A DNA stretch of 60,082 bases, taken from Clostridiales bacterium. GTDB taxonomy: Bacteria > Bacillota > Clostridia > Christensenellales > Pumilibacteraceae. The position numbers were made by a program, and so were the translations under genes. This document shows positions 10,218 through 18,662 of this stretch, piece by piece. The first letter of the stretch is position 1. Each line of letters begins with the position of its first letter. Location: positions 1 to 60,082 of the forward strand of contig JAIRRW010000031.1 in NCBI GenBank assembly GCA_031255775.1, written 5' to 3'. The notes beneath the pieces are model-generated. The model searched no databases. It worked only from the letters and a program-made list of their open reading frames with translations, and was not told where the DNA came from.

Positions 10218-11561
10218 TCAAAGCGACGCCGCCACAATGCTTTGGCTGAGTCGCCGGCCGATTTCGTCCGGCATGACAAACTCGACCGGGAGGCCGTACC
10301 GCCCGCAAACGATCTCTCTTGCGGCGGCCAGAATGATTTCGCCGCCCGCGCCGCTCGTGACTCTCCCCAAGAGCAAAAGCCGCCCGATGTCGTAAAAGCG
10401 GGCATAATAGGCCACGGCATAGCCTAGGTACAGCCCCATCGTCTCGAAGACGGGCGCGTACCGTTTCCGCTCCCGCTCCAGCGCGTTCTGCACGCTTTTC
10501 AGCTTTTTTGCGGGCGTGTCCTCCTGCGGGGAAAATACGTGGCCGACCCGCGCGGAAAGGCGGATCACGCCCTCCTGACACAGGTATTTGGCGCCCGTCC
10601 CGTAGTCGCCGCTGATCTCGTCCCTCACGTCGCGGTTAAAGCAGAGCGGCACATAGCCAAGCTCGTTGAGCCAGCCGTTTAGGCCGCCCTCGGCGTCGAC
10701 ATAGCCCGCCGCCTCGCTTGTCCCCATCGCCAGCCCCAATAATCGGCCTTTCTTGCCCGAAAAATACCCGGCCAACGCCGCCACGTCCCCGTCGTTTTCC
10801 ACCGTCACGGGCATATCGCCAAAGCGTTTCGCGACGTCCGTGTAGATATGCCGGACGTGCTTGTCGTACAGGCTTTTGGGGACGGCGCGAAAGAGCGCGG
10901 CCGACTTGACCTGATTGTCCAGACATATCCCGGCGCTGGACACGCCGACGGCGTCCACCCGATTGTCCAAGACCTCCGCCGCGCGCCTAAAGGCGGCGTA
11001 TATTTCGTTGTAGTGGTACAGGGGGTCGGCATGAACCTTGGGGAGCCACTGCACCTCCTCGCTGTAGAGCACCTCGCCGTCCCGAACGGCGCTGACCTTG
11101 CGGTCGCTGCCGCCCGCGTCAAAGCCGATGCGGCTGCCGGCATAATGCCCGCCGATCCTTCGCGAACAGCGCTTTTCGGGCGGCAGGCTTTCGGGCGCGC
11201 AAAACCGCACCTCGAAAGGCCTGTCAAAAATCCGCCGCATAAACGCGGCGTCGTAGGCGCGCGCCCCGCCGGGGGCATACGCGGCCTTGAGCCGACGGTA
11301 TAGGGCGCGGTCGCCCGACACGTACAGGGTGTGGCCGCCCGCCGTCCACAAAAGCGTCTTGACGACGCGCTCGACGATCTCGTCGTTTTTTTCGGGCTGT
11401 CCGTCAAAAACCGTCATCGAAAACCGATTGGCGCAGCCGTCCTGCCGGACAAGCGACAGCGTCAATCGCTTATGGGGCGCGGCGGCGGCGGCCGCTTCAA
11501 ACGCCTCCAATTTTTCGATCATCGGGACAAGGGCCGGATCGAGCCCCCGGTCGGCGCTCAT
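10218..11561 (-). CDS. ROK-family protein with N-terminal extension (probable sugar kinase)
   Basis: The C-terminal 300 residues have the actin-like ATPase fold of ROK kinases: the phosphate-binding FDAGGSDRK, then VDAVGVSSAG, VTVENDGDVAALAG and LLGLAMGTSEAAGYV. About 140 residues precede this domain and match no motif I know; there is no helix-turn-helix like that of ROK repressors. Ordinary ROK glucokinases are about 300 residues, this one 447. A much longer open frame exists upstream, but this ATG overlaps the cca stop as ATGA, so it is taken as the start. The sugar cannot be named from sequence. Confidence 0.75.
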   Translation of the reverse strand: MSADRGLDPALVPMIEKLEAFEAAAAAAPHKRLTLSLVRQDGCANRFSMTVFDGQPEKNDEIVERVVKTLLWTAGGHTLYVSGDRALYRRLKAAYAPGGARAYDAAFMRRIFDRPFEVRFCAPESLPPEKRCSRRIGGHYAGSRIGFDAGGSDRKVSAVRDGEVLYSEEVQWLPKVHADPLYHYNEIYAAFRRAAEVLDNRVDAVGVSSAGICLDNQVKSAALFRAVPKSLYDKHVRHIYTDVAKRFGDMPVTVENDGDVAALAGYFSGKKGRLLGLAMGTSEAAGYVDAEGGLNGWLNELGYVPLCFNRDVRDEISGDYGTGAKYLCQEGVIRLSARVGHVFSPQEDTPAKKLKSVQNALERERKRYAPVFETMGLYLGYAVAYYARFYDIGRLLLLGRVTSGAGGEIILAAAREIVCGRYGLPVEFVMPDEIGRRLSQSIVAASL

Positions 11562-12937
11562 GCCCCTTCCGCCGCAAGGTCCCGGGCGTCCGTCTCCGGC
11601 TCGTCCGGCTCCTCGGCGTAACGCCGGATCCGCGCCAGCAGCCAGTCCTCGTTGTTGAGGCGGGGCTCCAGGACGCAGGCGCGCCACAGCTCCTCTAAAA
11701 TCCCGCCGATCTTGACGGCCTGAATCCCCTCCGAAATCAGCATACTTCCGTCGATCTTGAGGTCGGTCACCTTTAGGGGCGCGTTTTCGTCCGTCAGCGC
11801 CCGCTTGACCGCCTCTAACCGGAGGGTCGGGGGCAGGTCGTACATACCCGTGCCCATGCGGTCGGCCTTGATGAGGGCGGCGAGGTCGTCTATCCGATCA
11901 AAATGCTGCGCCGCAAACAGCCGGAGCTTGGTCTCGCGCATATCTCCGGCCATATCCAGCATATGGTGCCTGACCAGCCAGACGGTGTCGTCGATGACCT
12001 TATTGGCATACTTTAGGCCGTGCTCCCCCAGCGTATAGGCGGCAATGTTGGCGGACACCAGCTCGTGCCCGTGCATATTTCCGGTCTTCTCCAAGGCGTA
12101 GGGCTTTCCGATGTCGTGCAGGAGGGCGGCGAGCCGCAGATGCGGCGGCGCGAAACGGACGGTTTGCAGCGTATGCTCCAACACGTCGTATTTATGATAG
12201 GCGGGGTTTTGCGCGACGCCCTCCATGAGGTCCACCTTGGGAATGAGGTAGGGAAACACGCCCATCTTGTGCAGCAGCTTGATCCCCCGGTAATGCGCGT
12301 TTTTGACGCCGTATTTTTGATCGGCCGTCAAAATGAGATTCAGCTCCTCGCGCTTCCGTTCGGCCGAAATGTCCTTTAAAAGCGGCGCGGCTTCCATGGC
12401 CGCCTTGGCGGTTTCGCCCTCGATCTTAAAGCCGGTCTGGCAGGCGATGCGCACCAGCCGCATGACCCTAAGGCCGTCCGAAGCAAAAATGAGCTTGGGG
12501 TTTCGGGCTCTTACAAGCTGCTTTTCGATATCGGCGACGCCGCCCACGGGATCGATCAGCTCTCCCTTTTTGATGTCGTAGTACACGCTGTTGCAGGTAA
12601 AATCCCGCCGGAGCGCGTCCTTAAAAAGATCCGTAGTCAGTACGCTGACAATGGGCGTATGCCCGCCGCCGGGCGCGTATTTTTCGAGGCGGAAGGGCGT
12701 ATATTCGTAGCTGTCGCCCCCGATCCGAATGACCGCCGTCCCCAGCTTGTAGTTGACAATGTCGATGCGGTATCGGCCGGGCAACCCCAAGGCCGAGCTG
12801 ACTGCGGGTCCGGCAATATCGACATCGGTCGACCCCAAGCCCGCCAAAAGATTGCGCACATGGCCGCCCACCACATAGACGGGAAAGGCGGAAATCTCGG
12901 CAAGCGCCTTTAAAGTTTCGGGAACCTCGATATTCAT
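11558..12937 (-). CDS. cca: CCA tRNA nucleotidyltransferase with HD domain
   Basis: Adds or repairs the 3' CCA end of tRNAs. The 459-residue protein has the class II nucleotidyltransferase head (YVVGGHVRNLLAG, then the metal-binding STDVDIAG), the LRVMRLVRIACQTGF neck motif, and an HD domain (LAALLHDIGKP, then HGHE) as in long bacterial forms. No Shine-Dalgarno precedes the ATG. The -10 box ends six bases before it, so the transcript probably starts at the A of ATG and is leaderless. It is first in a two-gene unit with the ROK-family gene and divergent from the diacylglycerol-kinase-like gene. Confidence 0.93.
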   Translation of the reverse strand: MNIEVPETLKALAEISAFPVYVVGGHVRNLLAGLGSTDVDIAGPAVSSALGLPGRYRIDIVNYKLGTAVIRIGGDSYEYTPFRLEKYAPGGGHTPIVSVLTTDLFKDALRRDFTCNSVYYDIKKGELIDPVGGVADIEKQLVRARNPKLIFASDGLRVMRLVRIACQTGFKIEGETAKAAMEAAPLLKDISAERKREELNLILTADQKYGVKNAHYRGIKLLHKMGVFPYLIPKVDLMEGVAQNPAYHKYDVLEHTLQTVRFAPPHLRLAALLHDIGKPYALEKTGNMHGHELVSANIAAYTLGEHGLKYANKVIDDTVWLVRHHMLDMAGDMRETKLRLFAAQHFDRIDDLAALIKADRMGTGMYDLPPTLRLEAVKRALTDENAPLKVTDLKIDGSMLISEGIQAVKIGGILEELWRACVLEPRLNNEDWLLARIRRYAEEPDEPETDARDLAAEGA

Positions 12938-12943
12938 ACGGAT

Positions 12944-12972
12944 AGTATAACATACTAACGGTAGATAAGCAA
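12944..12972 (-). promoter_or_regulatory. Promoter of cca, predicting a leaderless mRNA
   Basis: TTGCTT and TATACT lie 17 bases apart on the minus strand. Only six bases separate the -10 box from the ATG of cca, which places the expected transcription start on the start codon itself. Confidence 0.75.
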
Positions 12973-13045
12973 TTTTTTATCCCGCAAAATTCGGGAGCTT
13001 TTTGTAAAAAAAAGCGGCAATTTATCGCGATACTATGGCTATGTC

Positions 13046-13074
13046 TTGCTTATCTGTCGGATTTGCGCTATACT
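13046..13074 (+). promoter_or_regulatory. Promoter of the diacylglycerol-kinase-like gene
   Basis: TTGCTT-17-TATACT, the same two hexamers as the divergent cca promoter. Even the bases after the -35 box (ATCT) are shared. Unlike cca, this transcript has a leader of about 20 bases with a good ribosome site. Confidence 0.75.
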
Positions 13075-13100
13075 GGGTCTATTCTAAGGAGAAAACAAAT

Positions 13101-13958
13101 ATGGTCAACTTTATCGCCAATATCAAAAGCGGCCACGGACGCGGTCACAAAAACGTCGAAAAGCTGCTGGCCTATTGCCTGTTGCACAACATTCCCTATT
13201 CGCTGCATATCACCAACCGGCCGGGACACGCGACCGAAATCGCGCGCCTCCTCACCTCAAACGGCGAGGACGTCATCGCGGTCGGGGGCGACGGCACCTT
13301 TCACGAGGTTTTAAACGGCGTGGCCGACCCCAAGCATAACGCGGTCGGCTTTATCCCCAGCGGCCGCGGCAACGATTTTACGCGGGCGGCGGGCTTTTCG
13401 CTGGACCCCATCGCGGCGTTTCAGGACATTCTGCGCGGCGAAACCGCGTATATCGACTACATACAGGTGGGCGAGTTTAGGTGCCTAAACGTCGCGGGGA
13501 CGGGTCTTGACATCGACGTTTTGGAGCGCGTGGCGGGCCGAACCGGCAAGCTGAGCTATCTGCGCGCGCTGCTGTATTGCATCCGCCATTTCGACCCGTA
13601 TAAAATCGAGGTGGCCGTCAACGGCGAAACCCACGCCTACGAATGTATCATGGCGGGCGTTTGCAACGGCGTCGCCATCGGCGGCAACATCCGCATCTCC
13701 CCGCTCTCTAAAATCGACGACGGCAAGCTCGACGTCATCGTCATGCTGATGCCGCCGGACGGCAAGCTCCTAAAGGTGCTGCCCGGCTTTGTCAAGGGCA
13801 AGCATATGGACTACCCCATCACCCGCCATTTTGTCTGCGACGAGGTGCGCATCACAAGCGAAAAGCCGATTCAGCTGGACGGCGAAATCTACCGCAACCT
13901 GCAGCTGGACTGTAAAATCGTCGCGGGCGGCGTAAAAACCTATATGATCAAACGCTGA
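13101..13958 (+). CDS. Diacylglycerol/lipid kinase, DagK (YegS/BmrU) family
   Basis: ATP-dependent lipid kinase that probably returns diacylglycerol to phosphatidic acid for phospholipid synthesis. The 285-residue product carries the nucleotide motif VGGDGTFHEVLNG and GSGRGNDFTRA, with DDGKLDVIVM and a late QLDGE block, as in DagK. AAGGAG lies nine bases ahead of the chosen ATG; in-frame codons further upstream overlap the promoter and are rejected. It stands alone on the plus strand, divergent from cca and convergent with the large membrane-anchored protein. The substrate is inferred from the family. Confidence 0.85.
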   Translation: MVNFIANIKSGHGRGHKNVEKLLAYCLLHNIPYSLHITNRPGHATEIARLLTSNGEDVIAVGGDGTFHEVLNGVADPKHNAVGFIPSGRGNDFTRAAGFSLDPIAAFQDILRGETAYIDYIQVGEFRCLNVAGTGLDIDVLERVAGRTGKLSYLRALLYCIRHFDPYKIEVAVNGETHAYECIMAGVCNGVAIGGNIRISPLSKIDDGKLDVIVMLMPPDGKLLKVLPGFVKGKHMDYPITRHFVCDEVRITSEKPIQLDGEIYRNLQLDCKIVAGGVKTYMIKR

Positions 13959-13978
13959 CGCGTTTCGCGCCAAACGCG
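13959..13978 (+). terminator. Hairpin after the diacylglycerol-kinase-like gene
   Basis: CGCGTTT pairs with AAACGCG around a six-base loop immediately after the stop codon, followed by a second small stem (GCCG / CGGC) and CTTTT. It lies in the short convergent gap and could serve both strands. Its TGACGCGTTTCG opening resembles the start of the family C repeats. Confidence 0.45.
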
Positions 13979-14004
13979 AACGCCGGAGGCATTCGGCCAA
14001 ACTT

Positions 14005-17000
14005 TTACGGTGTCGGACGCGCGAAGCTTTCGGCGACGGATGCCACATAATTGTAGCTGTAGGCAAACGCGCCGATGAGGTCGGGCATGGCCATAAACAG
14101 TTGATAATTTTCGGCGTCGAGATAGGCGATCATATTTTCCAGGCTGTCGACGTGTTCGTCCGACATGGCGTTGATGTACATTTTGGTTTGATATACGCCG
14201 TTGGCCATAACCGATTTGTCCAGGACAAAGGTGATGTCGATGTTGCGGCTCAAAAGACTGTCGGTACTCGCGCCCGTGGATAAAAATTCGGCCAGCTCAA
14301 AGCGATAGGTCAGGTACATCGTCCCCGTGTCTATGACGTGGCGATCGGTATCGAAGGCGCCGATGAGCTCGGCAAAGTTGTAGTACAGCGTGCTGTCCGC
14401 CGCGTTGCGGTACCCGTCCATGTTGGCGGCCAGGCCGCGGTCGTTGAAGGTTCCGTCTCCCCCCATCGCATCATACACGCCCACAAAGGGGTGGGCGGGA
14501 TCGTCACCGCAGAGCGCCAGCATATTCGGCAGAGGCTCGGTCGTAATCGGCAGCCACTCGGCGGGGTCGAACCCGGGCGGCAGCGGTTGACCCTGGTTTT
14601 CCAGCGCCTGCCGCGCGTTTGTGAAGTCGATTTTCTCGTAGGTCTCCTGCTCGGGATCTTCATTTTCCCATTCGATCTTTTCTCTCTCGTTGTACAGTCC
14701 CTTTAGGACGTCGTTGATGTTGCGGCCTTCTATCACGATCGGCCGGCCTTCCTCGTCTGTTTTTTCGGGGTTCTCGGGGAACACCATGTGCGCCAGCGTG
14801 TCGTAAATATCCTGCATCTTGAGGTTGCCGGTATCAAACGTGATGCCGCCCAGTGTGCCGTTCATGGTGTCCAGCGCACTGCGGACGGGTCGGCACAGCT
14901 TTTCCTCAAGCTCGCCGAGCCGGATGCCCGCGACGCCCAAGCGGTTTAAAATCTCCAGCGTCGCATTGGTGTTTGCCGCGGACAACCCGTTAAACCCGTA
15001 TTCGGCGGGCAGGTATTCGTCCTCGGTAAGCCCCAGCGTAATATCAAAACGCGCCGAAAAACCGATCCGCTCGCCCAAAAGGTTTTGGACCAGCGGGACA
15101 TTCGCGCCGATGGCGGCTATGCCCACCGAGACGCCGATCTCCATGATATGGTGCGCCGCCCCGTCCCGCTCCTCGGTCAAAATCTTGACAAAATCGAGGG
15201 TGATCGCCGACAGAAAGTCATTTTCGCCGGGCTTTACGATGCTGTTAAACTGCGTGTCCACCAGCGCAGCCAGCATCTTGTCGGTGATGATCAGCCGCCC
15301 GTCGTACCCCGACTCCCCGTACAGGTTGACAAACCATTCCTGCGGGTCGTCGGAGGGCGCGCCCCCCGGCTTTTTGGTGAAGCCCTGCGCGTCAAACAGC
15401 GACATGATATCCGCCGCCGGTCCGCCGCCGGGCGCGTCGCCCAGTCCCAAAAAGGCGGCAAAATCCGCGAAGCTCATCTTTTTTAGCTCGGTCGGGATGT
15501 GGACGATCCGCCTGTAGGCGGAGACATCCACCTCCGCCGCCGCTAAGGCCGCGTACTCGGCCTCCGTGTAGGCGATGCGGTTTTCGTCCACGTACAAAAC
15601 CGCGACCTGCTGTCCGTCCTCGATAAAGTCGTTTTCTTTCAGCCGTTCGGCCGTGGCGCCCTTTAAATCAACGCCGCGGTAGGTCAGCGCCGGATCGTTT
15701 TCGCCCTCGCCGAGATAGCGGAAAATCATGGGCACAAGGTGCGTCTGCTCGCCCGCGCCCTCGCCGACCTCGACATAATATTCGTCGACCAGCAGGTATT
15801 TTTCGCGCAGCTCGCTCATAAATTCCACGCCGTAATCGATCGCGCCCGTCTCCTCCCGCGCGGGGTCAAAGACGACCGCGCCCTCCTCCTCAAAATTGTG
15901 ATGAAAGATCGCGTCGGCATAGGCGTCCAGCATATCCTCATACTCGGTGGACAGCGTAGTCACCAATAGGTAGGCGATGTCCACGCCCCCGACCTCACGA
16001 CCCGAAAAGGCGGAGGTAGCGATAAGCCCGTACACATCAAAATACATACGGCCGTTGTCGATGTTGCGGTTGAAATCCAGATAGCCGTCCATATCCTTGA
16101 CGACGTCGCCCACGGCATCGTTGACGAGATCGTTGATCGCCGCGCGCGCGCTGAACGCCGAATTGCCGGTCAGCGCAACGATCTTGTCGACCAGCTTAAA
16201 GGCGCGGTCGGCCTTTGCCTCGTCCATATGGTTGATGTAAATATCGGCCGTGAGACTCTCGCCCAAAAAGAGCTCGGCGGTGACAAACAGTTTTTTCGGG
16301 ACGATCCACTCGACCAGCGACCGCACAAAATCGGGCAGGGACGCGCCGTCCAGCATGGAGCCGACGGCCTCTCTTAGGGCGATGGATGCGACCAGCGAGA
16401 TGGCCGGCGCCTTGTCCGCCGCCGCCGCTTTGAGCTTGACCTGCTCGAAGGTCAAGAGAGAGACATACCGCGCGGCATCCCCCTCCAGGCCGGACAGCGC
16501 CCGATCGAGCATGACCGTCAACACCGCCATCATCTCTTTATCGGTCACGTACGCCAAAAAGTCGTCGCGGTACTGCGCCTCGATTTCGCCGTATCCGACG
16601 TTTTTATAGAGAAACAACCGTTCCTCGTCCAGATTTTCGCGCCGAATGATCCGATCAAAAATTGCGGCGATCTCGTCGTTGCCGGGGGGCGGGCCTACAT
16701 CCTCCCCTTCCCCGTCCCCGTCCTCGTCTTGTCCGTCCTCATTTTCCCCGTCCTCGGGTTCGCCGTTCTCGGGTTCGCCGTCCCCGTCCGTGTATTCCCC
16801 TTCCGCGCCCTCGGTTTTAGCCGAAACCGTATGCGCGGCGGCCGCGGGGGCGGCGCCCGCCGAAACGGAGGATAACAGCTTGTTGACCATCTCCTCGTCC
16901 ATCGTGCCTTCCTTTAAGAAGAGCTGCCGATCAAAGGTTTTATATAGGGATAGCGCGTCGTTTTCGCCCGGCTTATTGTCCAAAAGCTTTTTCTCGTCGG

Positions 17001-17298
17001 CATTGTAGAGATCGGACACGATCCCGATACAGTCCCAAATCGACATATCGAGATATTCCCGCGCAAAATAATCGCCGGCAATCAACGCGCCGCCGCTGAG
17101 GAGCAGGATCAAAACCAAAATCACCGAAACAAAAACGAGCAGCGCCTTGAGGCCGCCGTTCATCTTTTTTTTCTTTTTTCGGACGGCCGCACTCCTAACG
17201 GCCTTTCCGGCGGACACGGGAACCGCCTCGGTCTCCTTGACGCCAAATAGTCGATTTTCTACCGAAGGCCGCTGTTCGTTCTTACCCTTTTTTGCCAT
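14005..17298 (-). CDS. Unrecognised large membrane-anchored protein
   Basis: I do not recognise this 1,097-residue protein. A basic cytoplasmic start (RKKKKK near residue 40) is followed by one membrane span at about residues 51-75 (ALLVFVSVILVLILLLSGG), so most of the chain should lie outside the membrane. Residues 163-201 are an acidic Gly/Glu/Asp/Pro linker. The rest has alternating helical and strand-like segments without cysteines typical of enzymes, sortase signal or lipobox. An AsmA-like or cell-envelope scaffold role is possible but unproven. It is monocistronic, with its own promoter and a palindrome at the start of its leader. Confidence 0.8.
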   Translation of the reverse strand: MAKKGKNEQRPSVENRLFGVKETEAVPVSAGKAVRSAAVRKKKKKMNGGLKALLVFVSVILVLILLLSGGALIAGDYFAREYLDMSIWDCIGIVSDLYNADEKKLLDNKPGENDALSLYKTFDRQLFLKEGTMDEEMVNKLLSSVSAGAAPAAAAHTVSAKTEGAEGEYTDGDGEPENGEPEDGENEDGQDEDGDGEGEDVGPPPGNDEIAAIFDRIIRRENLDEERLFLYKNVGYGEIEAQYRDDFLAYVTDKEMMAVLTVMLDRALSGLEGDAARYVSLLTFEQVKLKAAAADKAPAISLVASIALREAVGSMLDGASLPDFVRSLVEWIVPKKLFVTAELFLGESLTADIYINHMDEAKADRAFKLVDKIVALTGNSAFSARAAINDLVNDAVGDVVKDMDGYLDFNRNIDNGRMYFDVYGLIATSAFSGREVGGVDIAYLLVTTLSTEYEDMLDAYADAIFHHNFEEEGAVVFDPAREETGAIDYGVEFMSELREKYLLVDEYYVEVGEGAGEQTHLVPMIFRYLGEGENDPALTYRGVDLKGATAERLKENDFIEDGQQVAVLYVDENRIAYTEAEYAALAAAEVDVSAYRRIVHIPTELKKMSFADFAAFLGLGDAPGGGPAADIMSLFDAQGFTKKPGGAPSDDPQEWFVNLYGESGYDGRLIITDKMLAALVDTQFNSIVKPGENDFLSAITLDFVKILTEERDGAAHHIMEIGVSVGIAAIGANVPLVQNLLGERIGFSARFDITLGLTEDEYLPAEYGFNGLSAANTNATLEILNRLGVAGIRLGELEEKLCRPVRSALDTMNGTLGGITFDTGNLKMQDIYDTLAHMVFPENPEKTDEEGRPIVIEGRNINDVLKGLYNEREKIEWENEDPEQETYEKIDFTNARQALENQGQPLPPGFDPAEWLPITTEPLPNMLALCGDDPAHPFVGVYDAMGGDGTFNDRGLAANMDGYRNAADSTLYYNFAELIGAFDTDRHVIDTGTMYLTYRFELAEFLSTGASTDSLLSRNIDITFVLDKSVMANGVYQTKMYINAMSDEHVDSLENMIAYLDAENYQLFMAMPDLIGAFAYSYNYVASVAESFARPTP

Positions 17299-17345
17299 AA
17301 ACCGTATTCCCGCTCACATAATTTAGTATCGTCTGCTCTCAATTT

Positions 17346-17379
17346 AGGTCGTTTTTACATGAATGTAAACACGACCTAC
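17346..17379 (-). promoter_or_regulatory. Palindrome at the transcription start of the 1,097-residue protein gene
   Basis: A near-perfect palindrome with 16-base arms (TAGGTCGTGTTTACAT on the minus strand, one mismatch) around two bases. It starts three to four bases after the -10 box, covering the expected transcription start. The arm matches the family A terminal sequence, so it is either an operator, a leader hairpin, or a family A element reduced to its two ends. Confidence 0.6.
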
Positions 17380-17382
17380 CCC

Positions 17383-17411
17383 ATTGTACTCGATTTTGCC
17401 CGGCGCGTCAA
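17383..17411 (-). promoter_or_regulatory. Promoter of the 1,097-residue protein gene (TTGACG-17-TACAAT)
   Basis: Good -35 and -10 hexamers with 17-base spacing on the minus strand, about 85 bases ahead of the ATG. Confidence 0.75.
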
Positions 17412-17480
17412 CGAGGATATCGGTTTTTTCACATTTCTAATTGAACTCTAATACGAAAAAGTTGTTTTAAGAAAATTTTG

Positions 17481-18662
17481 CTATTCGTAAAGCTCTTTTG
17501 CGCCGTCCTCGACCGAGGTTTGATAAAAGGTGGGGGCGTATCCCACGGCCTTTTGGTAGCGGTCGGTCACAAATTTGGCAAATTCGGCCGCGCGTCCCGA
17601 CTCGACCAAGGACACCGTACAGCCGCCGAAGCCCGCGCCTGTCATGCGCGAGCCGATACAGCCGTCAAAGGCCTGCGCGGCGCCCGCCAGCGCGTCAAGC
17701 TCGACGCCCGTCACCTCGTAGAGGTCCTTGAGCGAACGGTGCGATTGGTTGAGACATTCGCCGAAGGCCTCGATATTGCCCGCCTGTAGGAGCCTTGCGC
17801 TTTCGGCCACGCGGGCACATTCGCCGACGACGTGCCGGGCGCGGTCGGCCACTTTCCCGGCCAAAACCGCTTGATTTTTTTCGAAATCCTCGGGCGAAAC
17901 GTCCGCCAAACAGGTGATGCCCGGCAGTCTTGTCTGTAAAAGCGACAGGGCCTGTTCGCATTCGGCGCGGCGCTCGTTGTACTTGGACTCGATGAGCGAC
18001 CGACTCTTGTTGCAGTTGGCGATGACCAGCGAATACCGACCCAAATCCAGCGGTATGTATTGATACGCCAGCGTCTTGCAATCCAACAGGATGGCATGGG
18101 CTTTTTTCCCCAAGGAGGCGGCAAACTGATCCATAATGCCGCAGGCGACGTTGTTGTAGGTGTTTTCGGCGCGTTGGGATAGGACGGCGAGCTCGACGAG
18201 ATCGGCCGTCTTGCCGCCCGCCTCGCCCGAAAAGGCGCAGAGCATCCGCGCGGTCGCCACCTCAATGGATGCGGAGGAGCTTAGCCCCGACCCAAACGGA
18301 ACGGTCGTATCGTACAAGAGCTCGCAGCCCCCGACGGCAAAACCGGCCTCCCGCATCACATAGGCGACGCCCGCCTGATAGTCGCCCCACTTTAACCCGC
18401 GGTAGGCGTCTAACGTATCGATGTTGAGCGTCACGCGGTCGGGAAGCGTCGTGGCGGCCAAGCGGATCTCCTTTGAGCCCGGCCTTTTACGCGCGGCGAC
18501 GACCGTCCGCAGGTTGAGCGCGGCCGGAAAGACCCGCCCCCCGCAATAGTCGATGTGCTCGCCGATCAGGTTGACCCGTCCGGCGGCCGAAAAGAGCCGA
18601 ATATCGTCGGGCGCGCCGCCGTAGACGCGGCAAAATTCAGTTTTTAGCTCGGTTGTTTTCAT
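17481..18662 (-). CDS. galK: Galactokinase
   Basis: Phosphorylates galactose at C1 with ATP, the first committed Leloir step. The 393-residue GHMP kinase shows the galactokinase signature GRVNLIGEHIDYCGG, the ATP loop PFGSGLSSSAS and the C-terminal GGCTVSLV. GGGAGG lies eight bases before the ATG. The start lies 26 bases inside the end of the P-type ATPase gene, so the two are read from one transcript. galT is 13 kb away on the same strand. Confidence 0.95.
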   Translation of the reverse strand: MKTTELKTEFCRVYGGAPDDIRLFSAAGRVNLIGEHIDYCGGRVFPAALNLRTVVAARKRPGSKEIRLAATTLPDRVTLNIDTLDAYRGLKWGDYQAGVAYVMREAGFAVGGCELLYDTTVPFGSGLSSSASIEVATARMLCAFSGEAGGKTADLVELAVLSQRAENTYNNVACGIMDQFAASLGKKAHAILLDCKTLAYQYIPLDLGRYSLVIANCNKSRSLIESKYNERRAECEQALSLLQTRLPGITCLADVSPEDFEKNQAVLAGKVADRARHVVGECARVAESARLLQAGNIEAFGECLNQSHRSLKDLYEVTGVELDALAGAAQAFDGCIGSRMTGAGFGGCTVSLVESGRAAEFAKFVTDRYQKAVGYAPTFYQTSVEDGAKELYE

